NCBI RefSeq assembly: GCF_046524175.1
Contig: NZ_JBEFZF010000002.1
Coordinates: 310,001 to 374,000, forward strand
DNA: 64,000 nucleotides
Direction of reading: 5' to 3'
DNA from: Spongiivirga sp046524175
Lineage (GTDB): Bacteria > Bacteroidota > Bacteroidia > Flavobacteriales > Flavobacteriaceae
Numbering within the stretch: the first letter of the stretch is position 1; the number at the start of each line of letters is the position of its first letter. The notes below the pieces were generated by a model. It was given only the letters and a program-made list of their open reading frames with translations. It did no database searches and was not told the origin of the DNA. Shown here piece after piece: positions 8,469 to 17,297 of this stretch. Both the position numbers and the translations under genes were made by a program.

Positions 8469-8711
8469 ATGTTTTACGTTTACGTATTGTATAGCCAACA
8501 GGCTTGTCGATATTATATAGGAATGACAGCGGATTTGGAAGCGAGACTTAAAACTCATAATTCTGGAAGTGTAAAGTCAACAAAAGCATTTATACCTTGG
8601 AAGATGATTCATTTTGAAAAATTTTCAACTCGTTTAGAAGCTAGAAAACGAGAAAAGTATTTAAAATCAGCCGCGGGAAGACGTTGGCGAAAACGTAATT
8701 TGGGGATGTAG
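8469..8711 (+). CDS. GIY-YIG nuclease domain protein
   Basis: An 80-residue single-domain protein. The GIY-YIG signature appears as YVYVLYS and YYIGMT, followed by DLEARLKTHNSG, the EKFSTRLEARKREK helix with the conserved Glu/Arg region, and a GRRWRKR tail. This is the small stand-alone (UPF0213-like) class, whose cellular role is poorly known. The last codons and the TAG stop lie inside the tRNA-Ala gene that begins at 8702, so gene and tRNA overlap by 10 bases. A damaged second copy of the tRNA lies just upstream, so the nuclease gene sits between two tRNA copies. Confidence 0.85.
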   Translation: MFYVYVLYSQQACRYYIGMTADLEARLKTHNSGSVKSTKAFIPWKMIHFEKFSTRLEARKREKYLKSAAGRRWRKRNLGM

Positions 8712-8775
8712 CTCAGCTGGCTAGAGCGCTTGACTGGCAGTCAAGAGGTCGTGGGTTCGAGTCCCATCTTCTCCA
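8702..8775 (+). tRNA. tRNA-Ala (anticodon GGC)
   Basis: A cloverleaf can be drawn: acceptor GGGGATG with CTTCTCC, including the G3-U70 pair that marks alanine tRNAs and one T-T mismatch; D arm GCTC with GAGC; anticodon stem CTTGA with TCAAG and loop CTGGCAG, giving anticodon GGC; T arm GTGGG-TTCGAGT-CCCAT. The discriminator is A, and CCA is not encoded. A terminator follows directly. The D-loop region is duplicated about 330 bp upstream. Confidence 0.92.
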
Positions 8776-8778
8776 CTA

Positions 8779-8808
8779 AAAAACCGCACATTGTGCGGTT
8801 TTGTTTTT
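8779..8808. terminator. Bidirectional terminator after tRNA-Ala
   Basis: Perfect stem AAACCGCAC (8781-8789) with GTGCGGTTT (8793-8801), loop ATT, and T runs on both strands. It ends the tRNA transcript on the plus strand and probably also the left operon of the catabolic cluster, whose last gene stops at 8816 on the minus strand. Confidence 0.88.
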
Positions 8809-8815
8809 CAAACTA

Positions 8816-9232
8816 CTATTTTTTCCAATCCCCAACACCATAAGGATCTGGATGAGCAGCTGAGACATGCTCATGACGTATTTTCCAATCGCCATCTACA
8901 TTCTTCATTACAAATGACGAGCGGAATGTGGTCATAATTTCTTTCTCGCCAATAGAAATGTACAGATCGGTTACACCACTAATCCATCCCATATCACCAA
9001 CAATTTCTTCATAGGGGCCTTCGGTCCAAATAATTTTGTCTAAAGAAATAGAAGAGTTTACAAAATCTCCCCAACCCTCCATAATCATACTGAAGCCTTT
9101 TGTTGCTAAACGAGGTCCTTCTAAAACAACATAAGTATCCTCATCTGGGCAGTAACCGTTATTGATTTCATCCATATCACGTTCTGATATGGCATTCCAA
9201 AATTTTCGAATTCTTTTTTGAAGTACTGCCAT
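8816..9232 (-). CDS. SnoaL/NTF2-like protein
   Basis: 138 residues with the pattern of the NTF2-like cone fold: an N-terminal helix pair (LQKRIRKFWNAISERDMDEIN), a central strand region with MGWISGVTDLYI, and a C-terminal FRSSFVMKNVDGDWKIRHEHVS. The ending matches DUF4440/SnoaL_3-like proteins, which act as small isomerases, hydratases or binding partners. It is the last gene of the hyuB operon, and its start overlaps the stop of the upstream gene by one base, so translation is coupled. Function in the pathway is unknown. Confidence 0.75.
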   Translation of the reverse strand: MAVLQKRIRKFWNAISERDMDEINNGYCPDEDTYVVLEGPRLATKGFSMIMEGWGDFVNSSISLDKIIWTEGPYEEIVGDMGWISGVTDLYISIGEKEIMTTFRSSFVMKNVDGDWKIRHEHVSAAHPDPYGVGDWKK

Positions 9233-9594
9233 TACATCTCGTTAATGTCATTGGCAATTTCTTCTAAATCCTTATCGGGATTTTCAAGTTCTTCTTGCTC
9301 TTGTTGCACAATGCGAAGTACACGGCTTATATATTCAGCATGCCAGGTTTGGCGTTGTTCTTCTTGTTCTTTTGTTTCCGGAACAAAAGTTTCAATGTCC
9401 TCACGAGTCACCACTCCTTTTTTCTCTAATAAACGCTCGATACTATCCATACGTTCTCGCATCACCGCTAATTCACCAGCGACTGCCATGGTGATATTTA
9501 GCACGCGTTCTACCGCAGGATCATCGTGAAAATAAGGACGTTTACCTTTTGGTTTATTTGAAGCAAGTTTTATGTAATCTATTTTGTTTTCCAT
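9232..9594 (-). CDS. Small conserved-looking protein of the hyuB operon, function unknown
   Basis: 120 residues, highly charged, mostly predicted helix with a possible coiled-coil segment (RERMDSIERLLEKKGVV then EEQRQTWHAEYISRVLRIVQQEQEELE). No signal peptide or membrane segment. I do not recognise a family. It lies between a methyltransferase and an NTF2-like protein, with 3-base and 1-base spacing, so it is surely co-translated with them. Multi-subunit hydantoinase/carboxylase systems often have a small extra subunit; that role here is a guess only. Confidence 0.65.
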   Translation of the reverse strand: MENKIDYIKLASNKPKGKRPYFHDDPAVERVLNITMAVAGELAVMRERMDSIERLLEKKGVVTREDIETFVPETKEQEEQRQTWHAEYISRVLRIVQQEQEELENPDKDLEEIANDINEM

Positions 9595-9597
9595 TTC

Positions 9598-10785
9598 TTA
9601 ATTTTTAATAGCCCCGAATACATTCCAGATTGGAGAACGGCCATGATCTTCCGGTTCGTCCGCTTTTTGCGAACCGTCATCTAAATCGTTTTCAGCCCTC
9701 GCGCCAATTTGCATAAAATCTTCCTTTCTAAATCCTGATGAAACCATTAATTCAGAAGGCTCAATATCATGCATTTTTGACCAGTACGGTTCGTTATTAT
9801 AAAGCGCATCCCAATCGCGTATAAACTTTTCATAAAGACTCATGTCATCAGTATATTGTGGTTGTTCTATATGTAGCGTTAATCCTCCCGGTTTCAGTAC
9901 ACGATATACTTCATTCATAATATTATATATTGATTTACCCCCCGTTTCATGAAAAAACATAGTGGACTGCACCCAATCAAATGACTCGTCTTCGAACGTA
10001 GTTTTTGCCGCATCCATTTGCATGAACTTAACATTGGTATAACCCAAGTCTATCGCACGGGCATGGGCATACCGCAGCATTGGTGCGCCCGTATCAATAC
10101 CGATAACTTCAGCATCGGGGAATGCTTTGGCAATAGGTAATACATTATGGCCCATACCACAACCAATATCTAATATACGCTTGGGTTTGAAATTAGGATA
10201 CGTTTTCTTTACCCAGCTTACAATTGCTTTTCCTCCGCCATCGCTATATCTACCTAAAAGCCCTGCTGTGGTGACAAATAACCCCGTGTCATAATTTGCT
10301 GCAGGGGTAACATCTTCATCGATGAGCTCAGTATGATAACTACCCGGCATAATATGATTATCACACGCTAATAAGTATGGAGGCACTTCAACGGTATCGT
10401 CTAATACCAAGGTATCTTTTCCTTCATTTAGGGCTTTCACTTTATCACGTAATGCTGAGGCCTGTCGCAATACGATAGAACGACCCGCTTGTTGCCGCAT
10501 TTCCATGGTGCTTCTTCTAAGAGATGACCATACCTGATAATGTGAATCTTGGCTTATTGCTTTTTTTAATTCTTCAACTGAAGCAATTTTTCGTCCGTGT
10601 TCTTTCTCAAATTTAGGTTCTACTCGGTTTTCAAAAGCTACTTTATTGCCTGTAGATACATGTGCTAAATGCTTGTTTAAATTTGCTAAGAAATTGTATC
10701 TCGCTCTTTCATCATGATTCATTTCTGGAAAAACAGCATGTTGTGCTATTTTATTATAAACCGGAGGTAAGTTTCGTACGCTCAT
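9598..10785 (-). CDS. Class I SAM-dependent methyltransferase
   Basis: 395 residues. The methyltransferase core starts near residue 195: motif I ILDIGCGMGHNVLPIAKAFPD, the acidic residue binding the SAM ribose in VIGIDTGAPML, then MQMDAAKTTFEDESFDWVQSTMFFHE and YRVLKPGGLTLHIEQP. The first about 190 residues form an extra helical domain with many charged residues and no recognised family. The substrate is not evident. It lies 10 bases from hyuB in the same operon, so it probably modifies a pathway intermediate or protein partner. It could also be a degraded-function paralogue used as a scaffold. Confidence 0.8.
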   Translation of the reverse strand: MSVRNLPPVYNKIAQHAVFPEMNHDERARYNFLANLNKHLAHVSTGNKVAFENRVEPKFEKEHGRKIASVEELKKAISQDSHYQVWSSLRRSTMEMRQQAGRSIVLRQASALRDKVKALNEGKDTLVLDDTVEVPPYLLACDNHIMPGSYHTELIDEDVTPAANYDTGLFVTTAGLLGRYSDGGGKAIVSWVKKTYPNFKPKRILDIGCGMGHNVLPIAKAFPDAEVIGIDTGAPMLRYAHARAIDLGYTNVKFMQMDAAKTTFEDESFDWVQSTMFFHETGGKSIYNIMNEVYRVLKPGGLTLHIEQPQYTDDMSLYEKFIRDWDALYNNEPYWSKMHDIEPSELMVSSGFRKEDFMQIGARAENDLDDGSQKADEPEDHGRSPIWNVFGAIKN

Positions 10786-10795
10786 AATTTTGTTA

Positions 10796-12415
10796 TTAAC
10801 TAATATATCCTAATATTTTATCTTCTTCAACTAGTTGTTGATCTCTTTCTTCCGGATTACCGTAACCTGCGCCACCTGGTAGTGTCAATATCAATTCTTC
10901 TCCTGGAAATAATTTGTCAAGTCCCTTTGAAGGAAAATCTCTTTCAGGAATAATTTTAACAGATCCCATTGCTCCATCGAGCCCTTCTAAAATCCCCTTT
11001 GCTTTTGTAACTGTTTTTTCGGCAACCATCGATACGTTAATCGGATTTTCACCGATGTTTTTAAAGCTAAAACGCTGACCTAATCCTCCTCGGTATTTAC
11101 CTTGACCTGCCGAGTTTGGAATTAATGATTTTTCGGTTACCAGTACAGCAACATCGGTTTCCAGCACTTCAATCGGAACATTCGCTACATTAGTTGGAAA
11201 GCTCAAAACATGTTCTCCATCCATATTTGGTCTGGCGCCGTATCCTCCATTTAAAAAGAAGTATTCTACAAATTCTTTTCCTTTATGTTCACCATTTAGT
11301 ACAATACACCAGCATGCGCTGCCACAGTCGGCCTGAACCTGATCTGGGACCGCCTTGGCCAAAGCTCCGAATACCACTGAGTGCAACATGTTGCCCGTAA
11401 CATTTCTTGCCCCCAGTGGTACAGGTTTTTGTGCGTTGACCAAGCAACCTTTCGGAGCAGTAACTGTAATCGGATAAAACGAACCATCGTTATTTGGCAC
11501 ATCCGGACTGAAAGCACATTTAATAGGATACGCGGTATACGCAAATGTGTAGTTTAACACGGCATTAATACTCATATAATGTGCACTTGAAGTACCCGTA
11601 TAATCTGCTATTATTTCGTCTCCTTTAATCGTAATTGTTATTTCAAAATGACATCCTGTTCCCCTGCCATCGCCGTCGGTATCATATGCATAATGATAAC
11701 TACCATCTGGGGCAGCAAGTAAGGCTTCTCGCATTGCTTTTTCAGACGAGTTAATTACCGCATCAGCTAAATCCTGAAGGTCATCCAGATCGTTTTCTTC
11801 CATTAACTTCATCAACGACTTTATTCCCTGATCGTTTGCTGCCACCTGTGCTCTAATATCACCAACAGTTTGGTCGGCAGCACGTACGTTTTGCTCTAGA
11901 ATATTAAACAGCGTTTCATTAGGAACACCTTCCGAAATTAACTTGGTTGGTGGTACCATTAAACCTTCTTCATACAAATCACGTGTACCTGCACCCCAAA
12001 GCTGGCCTCCCATATCGGGACTATGTGCAATAGTACCTATAAAACCAATTAAATTTCTTTGATAGAATATTGGCGAAACGATGCCGATATCCGGCTTATG
12101 GCCTGCACATAACCAAGGGTCATTAGTCATAACTACATCTCCTTCTTTCCAGGTTTTCTCAGGAAAATAATCTTTCAGCAATGCTTTTGTCAGGATAGGG
12201 AGAACTCCCAAAAATGAGGGTACAGATACGCTAGATTGTGCGATAGAACGCCCTTTTTTATCCATTAGCACAACGGCAAAATCGTTAGATTCTCGAGTCA
12301 CTGTCGAAAAGGATGTACGTTGTAATGTGGTACCCGCCTCATCAACAATACTGATGAGTCTGGACCAGAGAATACTTAATGCTATTGGGTCGAATGTGGT
12401 TGCGGTTGCTTGCAT
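10796..12415 (-). CDS. Hydantoinase B / oxoprolinase-type subunit
   Basis: 539 residues, usual length for HyuB. It begins with the family-typical FDPIALSILWSRLISIVDEAGTTLQRTSFS region, followed by ESNDFAVVLMDKKGRSIAQS, NDPWLCAGHKPDIGIVSP, and IADYTGTSSAHYMSINAVLNYTFAYTAYPIKCAF. The ending LTLPGGAGYGNPEERD is also characteristic. HyuB works with HyuA in ATP-dependent opening of cyclic amides (5-oxoprolinase, N-methylhydantoinase) or in carboxylation (acetone/acetophenone carboxylases). The operator palindrome 12421-12449 sits 6 bases upstream of the ATG, separating it transcriptionally from the hyuA block. The true substrate is unknown. Confidence 0.92.
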   Translation of the reverse strand: MQATATTFDPIALSILWSRLISIVDEAGTTLQRTSFSTVTRESNDFAVVLMDKKGRSIAQSSVSVPSFLGVLPILTKALLKDYFPEKTWKEGDVVMTNDPWLCAGHKPDIGIVSPIFYQRNLIGFIGTIAHSPDMGGQLWGAGTRDLYEEGLMVPPTKLISEGVPNETLFNILEQNVRAADQTVGDIRAQVAANDQGIKSLMKLMEENDLDDLQDLADAVINSSEKAMREALLAAPDGSYHYAYDTDGDGRGTGCHFEITITIKGDEIIADYTGTSSAHYMSINAVLNYTFAYTAYPIKCAFSPDVPNNDGSFYPITVTAPKGCLVNAQKPVPLGARNVTGNMLHSVVFGALAKAVPDQVQADCGSACWCIVLNGEHKGKEFVEYFFLNGGYGARPNMDGEHVLSFPTNVANVPIEVLETDVAVLVTEKSLIPNSAGQGKYRGGLGQRFSFKNIGENPINVSMVAEKTVTKAKGILEGLDGAMGSVKIIPERDFPSKGLDKLFPGEELILTLPGGAGYGNPEERDQQLVEEDKILGYIS

Positions 12416-12420
12416 ATTCT

Positions 12421-12449
12421 AAAATTAGTTAACTAAGTTAACTAATTTT
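12421..12449. promoter_or_regulatory. Operator palindrome, single GTTAAC-TAA-GTTAAC pair
   Basis: A 29-base palindrome with two 14-base arms around one central base, containing GTTAAC at 12428 and 12437 (9 bp apart). It is the exact reverse complement of 62343-62371. It lies 6 bases before the hyuB start codon, inside the 133-bp gap from the upstream gene. A further TTTAATAGTTAAC fragment lies at 12455-12467. It belongs to the set of TTAA-core sites found before nearly every operon of the cluster. Confidence 0.8.
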
Positions 12450-12548
12450 TGTCTTTTAATAGTTAACTTATTCAAAAATCTTCCTGACACGGATGATTTT
12501 GATTTGTAAATAATGTTTTTTGTTTGTCTTTATTAGTTTATTATGAGA

Positions 12549-13976
12549 TTAGCCCAGTTTTCTGCCAAGAATACGACCAAAGCCCAAAGCTGGTGTTATC
12601 GCCATTCCGCTGCAAAACGAGCTTCCGCTGGTTGAACCTAATCCCAATACTTCACCTGCGGCATATAGGCCTTTCATAATGTTTCCATTGGCATCTAAAA
12701 CTTGCAAATCATCATTAACCTTTATACCACCAAAAGTCACCAAAACAGAGGCATGAACTTTTAAAGCATAAAATGGGGCTGTTTTAATAGGATCTTCTAA
12801 ATAGGTACGACCAAATTCTGGGTCTTTTTTTGTGATGACCATTTCATTATAATTAGAAATGGTGCGTTTTAAATTATCGAATGGTAAGCCTGTTTTTTGT
12901 GCAAGTTCATCAATAGAATCGGCACTACATAATGCGTTTTCTTTGGTTGCTTCGGTTTTCATTTCTTGCACTGATCGCCCAATCATAATCGGATTGTGAT
13001 TTCCATTTTCATCGGGTGCATTCAATGCAGCCTCATCAAATATCACCCAAAAACACCAGTCTGGTTGTTGCATTGTAGCCAGTTCTCTTGCTTCGGGGCT
13101 TACCTCATCTTCACTGATAAAGCGTTTACCATATGCATTGACATATATATCTCTTGGTTTTCTGTAAATAGAAGTCAATACCATTGCCCAGTTGGCATTA
13201 AAATCAACCCGACCACTACCTTCCTCCTCTTCCATACCTCCTAAACTTGGTAAATGGTATTCTCCAAAGCGAAAAGTAGCACCCTGCTTTTCCAGAATCA
13301 CATGACCCTCAGCAGTAGCTGTAGGGTAGCATGAACTTACCAATGGTATTCCCGGATGTTTCTCTTGAAAATATGCAGGATTACTGCCATAACCTCCAGA
13401 AGTGATTACAATGTTTTTTCCTTCCAATATCTTTTCTCCATCATGAGTTTTACACACCACTTTGTCATATCGATCAGCAGATTTTCCTAAGCCGGTAAAT
13501 GTATGATGTAAATGGCATTCTATCGTTCCTTTTGAAACTTGTTCGTCCCAAAGCGGAAGCAGGACTTTATAAATACTCAATGCTTTTTCAGGACCATAAA
13601 TAGTGCGAGCGGTTTCATAAGCAACATGGCCGTAGATAATTCTCGGACATTCAGGAGCCCATTCCATGCCAATTTCGTCTAACCAGGCTATGGTTTTCGG
13701 TGCTTCCTTAACAGCCATTTCAATTAAGCCATTATCACCCGATCGATTATTGATGCGGTAAATATCTGCGAGGTGTTTTTCAACACTATCCTCAATTCCT
13801 TTATCTTTTTGAAGACGCGTTCCACCAGCACTCATATGTCCGCCTGACCAATGCATGGCACCACCTACATGATCAGATTTTTCAACAACTCCCACTTTCA
13901 GTCCGCGTTGTGCTGCCGTAATTGCGCAACTCATTCCTGCGGTACCTGCCCCAACTATTAAAATATCATAACTCAT
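12549..13976 (-). CDS. FAD-dependent oxidoreductase of the fumarate reductase / 3-ketosteroid dehydrogenase type
   Basis: 475 residues. The N-terminus DILIVGAGTAGMSCAITAAQRG binds FAD and is followed by VVEKSDHVGGAMHWSGGHMSAGGT, typical of the FAD_binding_2 family. Later segments NIVITSGGYG, the substrate-domain VKVHASVLVTFGGIKVNDDLQVLDANG and GLYAAGEVLGLGSTSGSSFCSGMAITPALGFGRILG complete the fold. Members add or remove hydrogen across an activated double bond. No signal peptide, so it is cytoplasmic. One base separates it from hyuA, so it shares that operon. Here it probably reduces or desaturates a ring or enoate intermediate (inference). Confidence 0.9.
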   Translation of the reverse strand: MSYDILIVGAGTAGMSCAITAAQRGLKVGVVEKSDHVGGAMHWSGGHMSAGGTRLQKDKGIEDSVEKHLADIYRINNRSGDNGLIEMAVKEAPKTIAWLDEIGMEWAPECPRIIYGHVAYETARTIYGPEKALSIYKVLLPLWDEQVSKGTIECHLHHTFTGLGKSADRYDKVVCKTHDGEKILEGKNIVITSGGYGSNPAYFQEKHPGIPLVSSCYPTATAEGHVILEKQGATFRFGEYHLPSLGGMEEEEGSGRVDFNANWAMVLTSIYRKPRDIYVNAYGKRFISEDEVSPEARELATMQQPDWCFWVIFDEAALNAPDENGNHNPIMIGRSVQEMKTEATKENALCSADSIDELAQKTGLPFDNLKRTISNYNEMVITKKDPEFGRTYLEDPIKTAPFYALKVHASVLVTFGGIKVNDDLQVLDANGNIMKGLYAAGEVLGLGSTSGSSFCSGMAITPALGFGRILGRKLG

Positions 13977-13977
13977 T

Positions 13978-16050
13978 TTAATAATGTAGATCGATTATTA
14001 TATTTTTATCATTGTCCACCTGAACTGAACTATTGATTCCAATAACAGTTGTACTTTCAGTTTCTTCAATAATTGCTGGCCCATCAAATTTTTCAAAAGG
14101 CTTTAAAGCATAACGATCATATACTGGGCAGTCGAGATACCCGGTTTCTTCAAAAAATACTTTTCTTGTTCCTTTGTAGGCTTCTTTATCTTCTTCTGTT
14201 GTAGAAAACTGTTTAACTTTCATTTTAGGAATTGGTCCTTGAACCACAACCCGCCAAGTGACCATTTCCATGCTCATTCCTTCGATAGAGCGATTGTATC
14301 TAAACTCGTATTCTTTGATAAACCGCTTTTCTATTTCAGCAATGCTGTTATCACTTAATTTTCCTTTAGGTAACTCAATGGTGATTTCATGACCTTGTCC
14401 ATAATATCTCATTTCTACAACCCGTTGTACCGTTGCGTCTTTTCTATCAATTCCTGATTGTTGTAAGAAATCATACCCATCTTCTTCCATCTCTGAAAGG
14501 AATGTATTTATTTCATCCCAATTGGCTTTGTTGAGTTCAATGATGTAACTGTGAATTTTTTCGCTTGCAACGGGAGATACTAAAAATCCTAAAGCTGATG
14601 TAACCCCTGCGCCCACAGGAATAATAAGACGCTTTGTATTTAACAACTTAGCAACACCAAAGGCATGTACTGGTCCTGCGCCTCCAAAACCCACCATATT
14701 AAAATGCCGAGGATCCATCCCTTTTTCAAGTACGTGAACACGTGCAGCATTGGCCATATTTTCATTTACTATTTTATGAACTCCCATGGCGGCTTCCTCG
14801 ATAGAAATGCCAAGAGGTTTGGCAAGTTTATTTTCAATTGCTTTTCGTGCAGATTCAACACTTAAACTCATTTCACCTCCGAGAAAGTATTCAGCATTTA
14901 AATATCCCAAAACCAAATCCGCATCGGTTACTGTAGGATCTTCACCACCTAAATTATAGCATGCTGGTCCTGGAGTAGAAGATGCACTATCGGGACCTAC
15001 GGTTAATAAGCCAATATTGTTTACTCGGGCGATGCTTCCGCCGCCTGCACCAATTTCTATCAAATCGATCACAGGAATGCGAACAGGAAGGCCACTGCCT
15101 TTTTTAAATCGTTTTACTCTACCAGCTTCAAAGTGATTGGTGATCTCCGGTTTCCCTTCATATATAACGCATGCCTTTGCAGTAGTACCGCCCATATCAA
15201 AGCAAAGTAGGTTTTCTTCATTTAAATGGGTACCAAAAAACACTCCGGCCATAGCACCACCTGCAGGGCCTGATTCTAGCAAATGGATGGGGGATTTTCT
15301 CGCACCATCAATAGTGGTCAGTTTACCGCTAGAGATCATAATATTAATATTACCTTCAAAACCCGCTTCTCTTAACTGAGTTTCGAAATCTTTTAAATAC
15401 TTGTCGGTTATTGGTTGTACATAGGCGTTCATTGCTGTTGCCGAGCTTCGCTCATACTCACGAATCTCAGGCATAATTTCTGAAGAAAGGCTGTAGTAAA
15501 TATCGGGTATATTTTTACTCAAATAATCACCTACTGCCTTTTCATGATTGGTATTTGCAAATGAGTTTAGCAAACACACGCCGACAGCTTCAATATCATT
15601 TTCTTTTAAGGTTTGTGCTAAGTATTGCAACGCTGATTCATTTAAAGGTGTTACAACATTGCCGTTAATGTCAACTCGTTCTGCAACCCCCATTCTTAGG
15701 TTTCTAGGCACTAATGGTTTGGGCATGGTCAAGAATATATCGTAAATGTCATATCGCATTTCACGACCTATTTCTAACACATCTTCAAAACCTTTGGTAG
15801 TTATAAATGCGGTTTTAGCCCCTTTGCGTTCAATAACAGCATTGGTTACTAGGGTTGTCCCGTGAACAATATCATTCATGTTTTTCACAGGAAAACCAAA
15901 CTTATCTTCAAGTTCTTTAATACCGTTAAAAATACCAACCGTTGGATCGGGATAAGTAGTTAAGGTTTTGGCAAAATATAACTGATTACTGTCGTCATCG
16001 AACAATACAAAGTCTGTAAATGTTCCTCCTATGTCAATTCCAAGTTTCAT
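13978..16050 (-). CDS. Hydantoinase A / oxoprolinase-type subunit
   Basis: 690 residues from the ATG at 16050 (MKLGIDIGGTFTDFVLFD), preferred to an upstream in-frame ATG at 16080 because the family starts exactly at this ATP-binding motif. Further landmarks: VHGTTLVTNAVIERKGA, RNLRMGVAERVD, SSEIMPEIREYERSSATAMNAYVQP, LESGPAGGAMAGVFFG, LLCFDMGGTTAKACVI and GFGGAGPVHAFGVAKLL. HyuA is the ATPase half of ATP-dependent cyclic amide hydrolases. Its HyuB partner is encoded 1.5 kb downstream, separated by the FAD enzyme and an internal operator. Candidate substrate class: lactam or cyclic imide. Confidence 0.93.
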   Translation of the reverse strand: MKLGIDIGGTFTDFVLFDDDSNQLYFAKTLTTYPDPTVGIFNGIKELEDKFGFPVKNMNDIVHGTTLVTNAVIERKGAKTAFITTKGFEDVLEIGREMRYDIYDIFLTMPKPLVPRNLRMGVAERVDINGNVVTPLNESALQYLAQTLKENDIEAVGVCLLNSFANTNHEKAVGDYLSKNIPDIYYSLSSEIMPEIREYERSSATAMNAYVQPITDKYLKDFETQLREAGFEGNINIMISSGKLTTIDGARKSPIHLLESGPAGGAMAGVFFGTHLNEENLLCFDMGGTTAKACVIYEGKPEITNHFEAGRVKRFKKGSGLPVRIPVIDLIEIGAGGGSIARVNNIGLLTVGPDSASSTPGPACYNLGGEDPTVTDADLVLGYLNAEYFLGGEMSLSVESARKAIENKLAKPLGISIEEAAMGVHKIVNENMANAARVHVLEKGMDPRHFNMVGFGGAGPVHAFGVAKLLNTKRLIIPVGAGVTSALGFLVSPVASEKIHSYIIELNKANWDEINTFLSEMEEDGYDFLQQSGIDRKDATVQRVVEMRYYGQGHEITIELPKGKLSDNSIAEIEKRFIKEYEFRYNRSIEGMSMEMVTWRVVVQGPIPKMKVKQFSTTEEDKEAYKGTRKVFFEETGYLDCPVYDRYALKPFEKFDGPAIIEETESTTVIGINSSVQVDNDKNIIIDLHY

Positions 16051-16138
16051 TTTTTCATTTTTTGAGGTTACACCTCCCATGATCTCACCTCGATCGAGGG
16101 AGAATTATCTGGTTTATTTCTAATGTTTGTATTTGTTT

Positions 16139-16972
16139 TTAATGATATTCTTCGCCGCCGGAAACGTTCATTGCTTCACCAGTAATATAGTCAGCTTGAT
16201 CTGAAGCTAGAAACGCAACGGCCTTAGCGATATCTTCTACAAGCCCGGTTCGTTTTAAGGGATTTTTGTCTACAATTCCTTGCAAGTAATCATCATAATT
16301 TTTTCCCAGCTTATCGCTGAAGAATTTATTTTGCCAATGCCCTAAACCAGTAGTAATATGATTTGGACAAACGGCATTTACTCTTATTTTATGTTCGCCA
16401 AGTTCAACCGCATTAGAACGTGTTAATCCGATCATTCCGTGTTTTGAGGCAGTGTAGGCGGCAGCATAAGGAAAACCTGATTTAGCTGCTTGACTGGCTA
16501 CATTTATTATTGACCCGCCTTTCCCTTGTTCTATCATTTGTTTTGCAGCGTGTTTTGAACAGAGGAAGGTGCCTTTTAAATTAACGTCTAAAACTGCATC
16601 CCAACTTTCATCTTTAAATTCAGTGAATGGTTCCATAATATAACCAACCCCTGCATTGTTAACCAATATATCAACACTTCCAAAAGTTTCCTTTGCTTTT
16701 TGAATAAGATTAGCTACTTGCTCTTCATAGCGGATATCACATGCAAACGCAACAGCATTACCTCCTGCCTTTATACAATCACTAACGATACTTTCCATTT
16801 CATCAGTGGTACCGATATGTTCTTCACTGAATTTTTCTCCTTGAGGTTTTCCTATATCAGTGATCACAACATTACAACCCTCAGTGGCAAATTTAAGAGC
16901 GATTGCTTCGCCAATACCTTTGCGTCTTCCAGAACCTGTTATAATTACTGTTTTTCCTTTTAAATTGTACAT
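16139..16972 (-). CDS. Short-chain dehydrogenase/reductase
   Basis: 277 residues, classical SDR. Cofactor motif TGSGRRKGIGEAIA (a variant of TGxxxGIG), NNAGVGYI, catalytic Ser in INVASQAAKSG and YTASK for Tyr/Lys, followed by the LRSDQADYITGEAMNVSGGEEYH-like ending. It oxidises or reduces a hydroxyl/carbonyl with NAD(P). It sits 3 bases downstream of the REDY-like gene in the left operon. A polar insertion around residues 45-62 (EEHIGTTDEM) is larger than usual. Confidence 0.9.
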   Translation of the reverse strand: MYNLKGKTVIITGSGRRKGIGEAIALKFATEGCNVVITDIGKPQGEKFSEEHIGTTDEMESIVSDCIKAGGNAVAFACDIRYEEQVANLIQKAKETFGSVDILVNNAGVGYIMEPFTEFKDESWDAVLDVNLKGTFLCSKHAAKQMIEQGKGGSIINVASQAAKSGFPYAAAYTASKHGMIGLTRSNAVELGEHKIRVNAVCPNHITTGLGHWQNKFFSDKLGKNYDDYLQGIVDKNPLKRTGLVEDIAKAVAFLASDQADYITGEAMNVSGGEEYH

Positions 16973-16975
16973 GGT

Positions 16976-17287
16976 TTATGCAATTTGTTCAGAGATAATG
17001 AACATAGGATTGTCGGCGAATGTTTGAAATTCTGCAGCAACTTTTTGCATTGCTTCTGAGCCAACTTCTTCTCCTAGTTTGGCCATGTCATTAATTTCAA
17101 GTACTTCGCAATATTGATAAGGAGACTCATTTTCGGTACCCATGATGTTACCAAGTTTAAACACTTTAAATGAATCTACTGACGACATGCTCGAAGCTGT
17201 AGGAACATCGGTATTTTTTGCCCATTGCTCATACGCTTCTCTTGCATTTTCATCTTTTAAATTAAATAACACCACTAATGCTGCCAT
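16976..17287 (-). CDS. REDY/HapK-like small dimeric alpha-beta barrel protein
   Basis: 103 residues from the ATG at 17287 (MAALVVLFNLKDENAREAYE), chosen over 17314 because it avoids overlap with the aldolase stop and starts at the first strand of the fold. The sequence YEQWAKNTDVPTASSMSSVDSFKVFKLG, then PYQYCEVLEINDMAKLG and FADNPMFI resembles the REDY-like HapK family (ferredoxin-like, dimeric), named after proteins in prodigiosin-type tripyrrole biosynthesis gene clusters. The assignment rests on recall of the pattern, so it is moderate. If right, it links the operon to pyrrole-like chemistry. Confidence 0.6.
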   Translation of the reverse strand: MAALVVLFNLKDENAREAYEQWAKNTDVPTASSMSSVDSFKVFKLGNIMGTENESPYQYCEVLEINDMAKLGEEVGSEAMQKVAAEFQTFADNPMFIISEQIA

Positions 17288-17297
17288 AATCTTAAAT

